A stretch of 64,000 nucleotides of DNA, taken from positions 13,205,753 to 13,269,752 of the forward strand of contig OX463846.1 in assembly GCA_949825065.1 (NCBI GenBank). Reading direction: 5' to 3'. The notes beneath the pieces were generated by a model that saw only the letters and a program-made list of their open reading frames with translations, was not told the DNA's origin and searched no databases. This stretch comes from Odontocerum albicorne (lineage: Eukaryota > Arthropoda > Insecta > Trichoptera > Odontoceridae). Positions 60,300 through 64,000 of this stretch are shown in pieces. Within the stretch, counting starts at the first letter, position 1. Every line of letters starts with the position of its first letter. The position numbers and the translations under genes are program-made.

Positions 60300-61145
60300 G
60301 TATGAGTGAACAATGAAGGATTGTTCAAGTTAAGGAGTTCTGCTACTTAGGTAATATTCTCAGGTGATGGAAGAGCTACGAGAGATATCGAGTGGCACAT
60401 AGCGATAAGAAATAATATGGCACTAAAACACATATATTTCAACCATACGGTATTTAAATCTGCAAAGATAAGTCCGCAAAAGTATTATAGTACCCACTTT
60501 GATTTATAGAGGTGAAACATAGGCGTAGAAAAATACTAAAAGAAGCTAAATTGACGCTGTAGAAATTCGTGCACTATGAATAATACATGGATTGACTATG
60601 CATGACAGAATACGGAATAAAGGGATTAATAATGATTGTGAAATTCGGATTGATGTTTTAAATAAGATCAAGAATAGCACTGTAAGATGGTTTGGGCATG
60701 TAGAACGAATTAAGAAAGTCTAACAAATGAAATATATAGAAGAACTCCGTGCCTAGTTGGTAAGACACCTGTCTCCCAGCCCGGGAGTTGCGGGTTTAAA
60801 TCACTTTTGAACCCAGATTTTTTTTAAAAGGATCCAGTCTGATTTTCACTTAAGGTCTCTTTAACATCTTTCTGGTTGGCTGGAAGGGAGTATCACATAG
60901 CAATAAGCCCGCCAAGCTGTACTGTATACAATGAAAGTATTATACAATACAAAAGAAGACCGAGTATGGTTGAATCAAGTCAATAATATTACGAAAGTAG
61001 GAAATGTAAGAAGACAGAAATCGTAGGAGTTGTATAAGATAGTGAATGTATGTAGAAGTTGTGAAAGATGGTGATCTGCAATAGGTACGTCGGTATTCTC
61101 CCGTCTCTGCCTCCTCCGACAGGGAAACATGGCATGATGGTATAT
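60300..61145 (+). pseudogene. LINE A C-terminal part, interrupted by a SINE
   Basis: The YLGNI block near 60345 (VKEFCYLGNI) is followed by a decayed IYRGET region near 60505, HDRIRNKGINNDCEIRIDV near 60600-60660, VRWFGHVERI near 60688-60712 and, after the SINE, the DRVWLNQVNNIT segment near 60958. The end reads GCCTCCTCCGACAGGGAAAC, ATGGCATGATGG near 61110-61140. Removing 60744-60954 rejoins the LINE at the GAAGA duplication. Confidence 0.75.
60744..60954 (+). repeat. SINE family 1, full-length, nested in LINE A
   Basis: Head ACTCCGTGCCTAGTTGGTAA, CTCCCAGCCCGGGAGTTGCG and GGTTTAAATC; body AGGATCCAGTCTGATTTTC; tail AGTATCACATAGCAATAAGC, CCGCCAAGCTGTACTGTATA. GAAGA flanks both ends (60739-60743 and 60955-60959) as a target-site duplication. 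This is the clearest intact copy. Confidence 0.85.
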
Positions 61146-61149
61146 ATGA

Positions 61150-61925
61150 AACTTGTAAGTAACAATTGCCAACATATTCATCGAACAGCTTTGCTCTCTT
61201 TCAAATTTAAAATTTTTCAAAATGTCTGATCGTTTTTCCATTTATCGAAAACCATTGCAGTATTTCAGCAATTAACTCCACACGTCAGCCACTTGTCACG
61301 GTGGTTGACGGCGGGAAAAACCGCAACTGACAAGGCTTGCCAACAAAACGAATACAAAAATTACCAGCACGTTGCTAATGAACTGCCACGGCGAGTCAGC
61401 ACAGGGAAGCTAGTTCAAACAAATCAGAGAAAATGATAAATGTATATTATGCGATATTCAGCAATTAAAATATGGGTGAGGATTTTTAAGTATACATTTT
61501 TTCTTGCTTTTAAAGGCGGGTAGCTTATGGCAGATTGAATTGATAGAAATTTGAATTTTATATTATTGTTTACCGAAGACATTTCGTTCTGTGATTTTTT
61601 TACATTTTCTGTTGATTTTCTTTAATGTTACACAAAAAAATTACATTTTCTCTTATTTTTCTTTAACGTTACACACGTAAAACAAGAAATCTTCCTTTCG
61701 AACACTAAAAGCAATTTGTGCGTTTTTTTTTAATTTTGTAATTCAACCGTTTTTACTCATGTGTTCAATAAATATTGAATTTTTAAAATTTATTTTTTAA
61801 CTGAAAATCAACAAGTCTGTGAACATGTTTTCAATATTTGTGTACTAATAAATTTTACCTTTCTTCTTTTACAAAATATATTAAACATTTTAAAACATAC
61901 CGAAAGAAACGTATATATCTTTAAA
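61150..61925. other. Mostly unrecognised; GC-richer island at 61255-61430
   Basis: The island has CACACGTCAGCCACTTGTCA, GGTTGACGGCGGGAAAAACC and GCCACGGCGAGTCAGCACAG with no open frame. GGCGGGAAAA is E2F-like. A regulatory role is possible but unproven. Confidence 0.25.
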
Positions 61926-62145
61926 ACAAAAATACAGAAGTCTAAAAGATTCTCAAACCAATATACGAAAATATAAAAGGTACTCAAACAAAAATACACA
62001 GACTTAAAAAATATCCTAAGAAAAAAAAGTTTAAAAAGATTAAAAAAACAGAAGTTTAAAAGACACTCATAAAAAAATACAGTCGTCTTAAAGATACTCA
62101 AAAATACAGAAGTTTAAAAGATACTCAAAGAAAAATACAGTTGTG
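61925..62145 (+). repeat. Diverged tandem repeat with core CAGAAGTTTAAAAGATACTC
   Basis: The core or its variants recur near 61936, 61965, 62000, 62048, 62085 and 62107, with A-rich linkers (AAAAAAATACAG). Spacing is 30-40 bp. A minus-strand frame rich in Phe is an artefact of the A-rich composition. Confidence 0.75.
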
Positions 62146-62628
62146 TTGATTTGTCAACACTTGGACAGTTTTGAATTCGTGATATCAAATGTTATTTCTA
62201 TATATAATACATTTATTTCTAATTATTTTCCCCGTTTTGTGTTGGCTGAGAGATTGATGAAACTAACTAAAACTAAATCATATTTAATCCACATATTTTT
62301 TCGTGTCGTGAAATTGTGTTATAAATAAGTGGTTATATTTGAAATAATAGTTTCACGCTACGTGCAGTATATTAGACGGCCACGGCTATTCATTTTTTAA
62401 ACGATCTCATAAAAATGTCTCATATACGGAGCTTGTATCTATGAAGGGTAAATAATTTTATCGGACCGAATATGAGACAATACTGGTAAACACGCAACAT
62501 TCAAACGACCAGAATTATAGCACACGTCAGAGTTTATAAAGTTTATTTTGAAAGTGGAAAATTTTAATTTAATGTTTTATAAAGTTTGAAAAAAGGTAAA
62601 GATGTGTTCCTAGGTATTCGTAGTTTTT

Positions 62629-62819
62629 CACCGTATTGTATTAAATTTTCGCTTATCGTCATGTGGCAATCTCTTTTGATCAACCAGGGCAATATTAACG
62701 AGACCGTAAAGAGAAACTAGACTAGAACCCTTTAAAAATACGGGTTTTAGTGAAAATGGTATATGTAACCCCTTATAAGTAAACATCTTTCATGTCGACT
62801 AGCCACTGAGGTCGTCATA
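62629..62819 (-). repeat. SINE family 1, minus-strand copy
   Basis: On the minus strand the head GACGACCTCAGTGGCTAGTC, a damaged B region, body GGTTCTAGTCTAGTTTCTCT and tail AGAGATTGCCACATGACGAT are in order. Confidence 0.65.
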
Positions 62820-63017
62820 TCGATTTTATTAAGTTTTTTGGAGTTTATAATTTGAAGTTAATACTTTTTGGAATTTTACTTTTTTTGTGGCTCTAAGCAT
62901 TACTTGAATTAAAAATCGAAGAAATAAACATCGAATATTAAGTGATATATAGGTCTGAATTTTGTATACTAACAGTAAAAGAATAATATAGTATACATTT
63001 CTTTGCATTTTGATTGT

Positions 63018-63060
63018 AACTAGCTCACCCTGGCGGGTTTATGGTCCTGTGGCATTTGTG
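63018..63060 (-). repeat. SINE family 1 tail fragment
   Basis: GCCACAGGACCATAAACCCG and CCAGGGTGAGC on the minus strand correspond to the tail CACATGCCAATAAGCCCGCC. From 63060 to 64000 nothing else is recognised. Confidence 0.4.
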
Positions 63061-64000
63061 AATCAAGTGCCTAAAATGACCCTCTTGCCTGGACTATGAA
63101 AATCGACGAGTGTAGTCAGATTCAAGCGCAAAGAAGAAATTAATTTGTTTCATGTCCGAACAGTCAAACATAAACTGCAATTTATGGCAAGTCGGTTGGC
63201 ATGGGTATGTTGAGTATTGCGACATATATTGAGTATACGATTATTAACCAATTAGAACTCTTCAAGAAACAGATTACTTAGTAGAACTTAAAAAAACACC
63301 CCTTACCTAAAATGTTGACTGACATAAAAACGAGTTGAAGAGATGTTACGTTAGATGGAAACGGAGGATTATCAGAAACAGATAGGTTTTACCTGATAGT
63401 CTTAAGCTCATTGATATTTTTGGTCATCAAAGGGAAATTATAGCTTTGTAAATAAAGGTTTCGAGCATTATCTATAATTAATTATTATGTTTTTTTTCAA
63501 TTTATACAGACTGAGTCTGTAAAGTTTTAATAGAAAGACTTGTACTAGATTTCTCAGTTCACTTAGAATTGTTTACTACCTGTCAATTTTCTTTTCAATA
63601 AGTTATTTAAATGTGACTTAAGCAGTTGAAAAACACGCGAAATAGTCACATTAGTATGACGAACAGTTTCATGTCAAAAACATACCAAGAATAACCTAGC
63701 AAGGCTCACATTCGTATATATTTTAAATAAGTCATAAATGACATAAACTCTGGCTCATATCTGCATCGCATATATTGTATGATATTTTAATGTGACATGA
63801 AAATAATAATTAAAAAATCAAATTCGAATGGACGTGTATTCTGTTTAATTTCGTCATATGTCCTAAAGTGTATTGGACACATACTTGCTTTGTCAATAAA
63901 ACAGCTTGTATAGTATCTATGTTATATTGACTACGTTTGAAAACGTCACAGAGAACATTATCTCTCCCATTTGTAACAACAACGTGAATGTTTCATGAGA

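Overview
This 64 kb window reads as intergenic chromosome from an AT-rich animal genome, most likely an insect or other arthropod. The basis is the mix of elements: RTE-type and jockey-type non-LTR retrotransposons, mariner transposases, tRNA-headed SINEs, fold-back elements and long (TA)n arrays. I found no convincing host gene, rRNA gene, functional tRNA gene, CRISPR array or bacterial feature. The only long intact coding region is the 3' part of an RTE retrotransposon that enters from the left edge.

Layout. 0-3 kb: RTE ORF with endonuclease end, reverse transcriptase and C-terminal domain, then a 3' UTR, an (ATAAAG)n tail and a (TA)n array. 3-10 kb: SINE heads, a dispersed repeat (here 'repeat R'), several tandem arrays and a decayed reverse transcriptase on the minus strand ('LINE A'). 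10-20 kb: a fold-back element, RTE-like 3' fragments including one ending in a perfect 34-bp hairpin, a jockey-like RT relic, a TIR element and the 5' end of a mariner. 20-31 kb: mostly unique AT-rich DNA, with a mariner C-terminal relic and a 506-bp Harbinger-like MITE flanked by TAA. 31-40 kb: a GC-richer island with YY1-like and E2F-like words, a TA-flanked deleted mariner-superfamily element and a near-perfect fold-back element. 40-47 kb: a decayed LINE RT, a 585-bp inverted-repeat element, a dead mariner, another fold-back copy and an RTE 3' end. 47-63 kb: the densest part, with LINE A fragments on both strands, SINEs (one nested inside a LINE A copy with a target duplication), repeat R copies and minisatellites, one of which arose from a SINE tail. 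61-64 kb: mostly unique sequence.

The window contains no pathway. The elements relate to each other as parasites and hosts: LINEs could supply the retrotransposition machinery for SINEs, and autonomous mariners and Harbingers for the deleted elements. The most interesting non-standard signals are an octamer (TACTCGTA) found at least 22 times, an unassigned retroposed family (repeat R), hairpin elements sharing one core, and a minisatellite born from a SINE. I do not see a clear undescribed biological system; candidates are listed with their limits.
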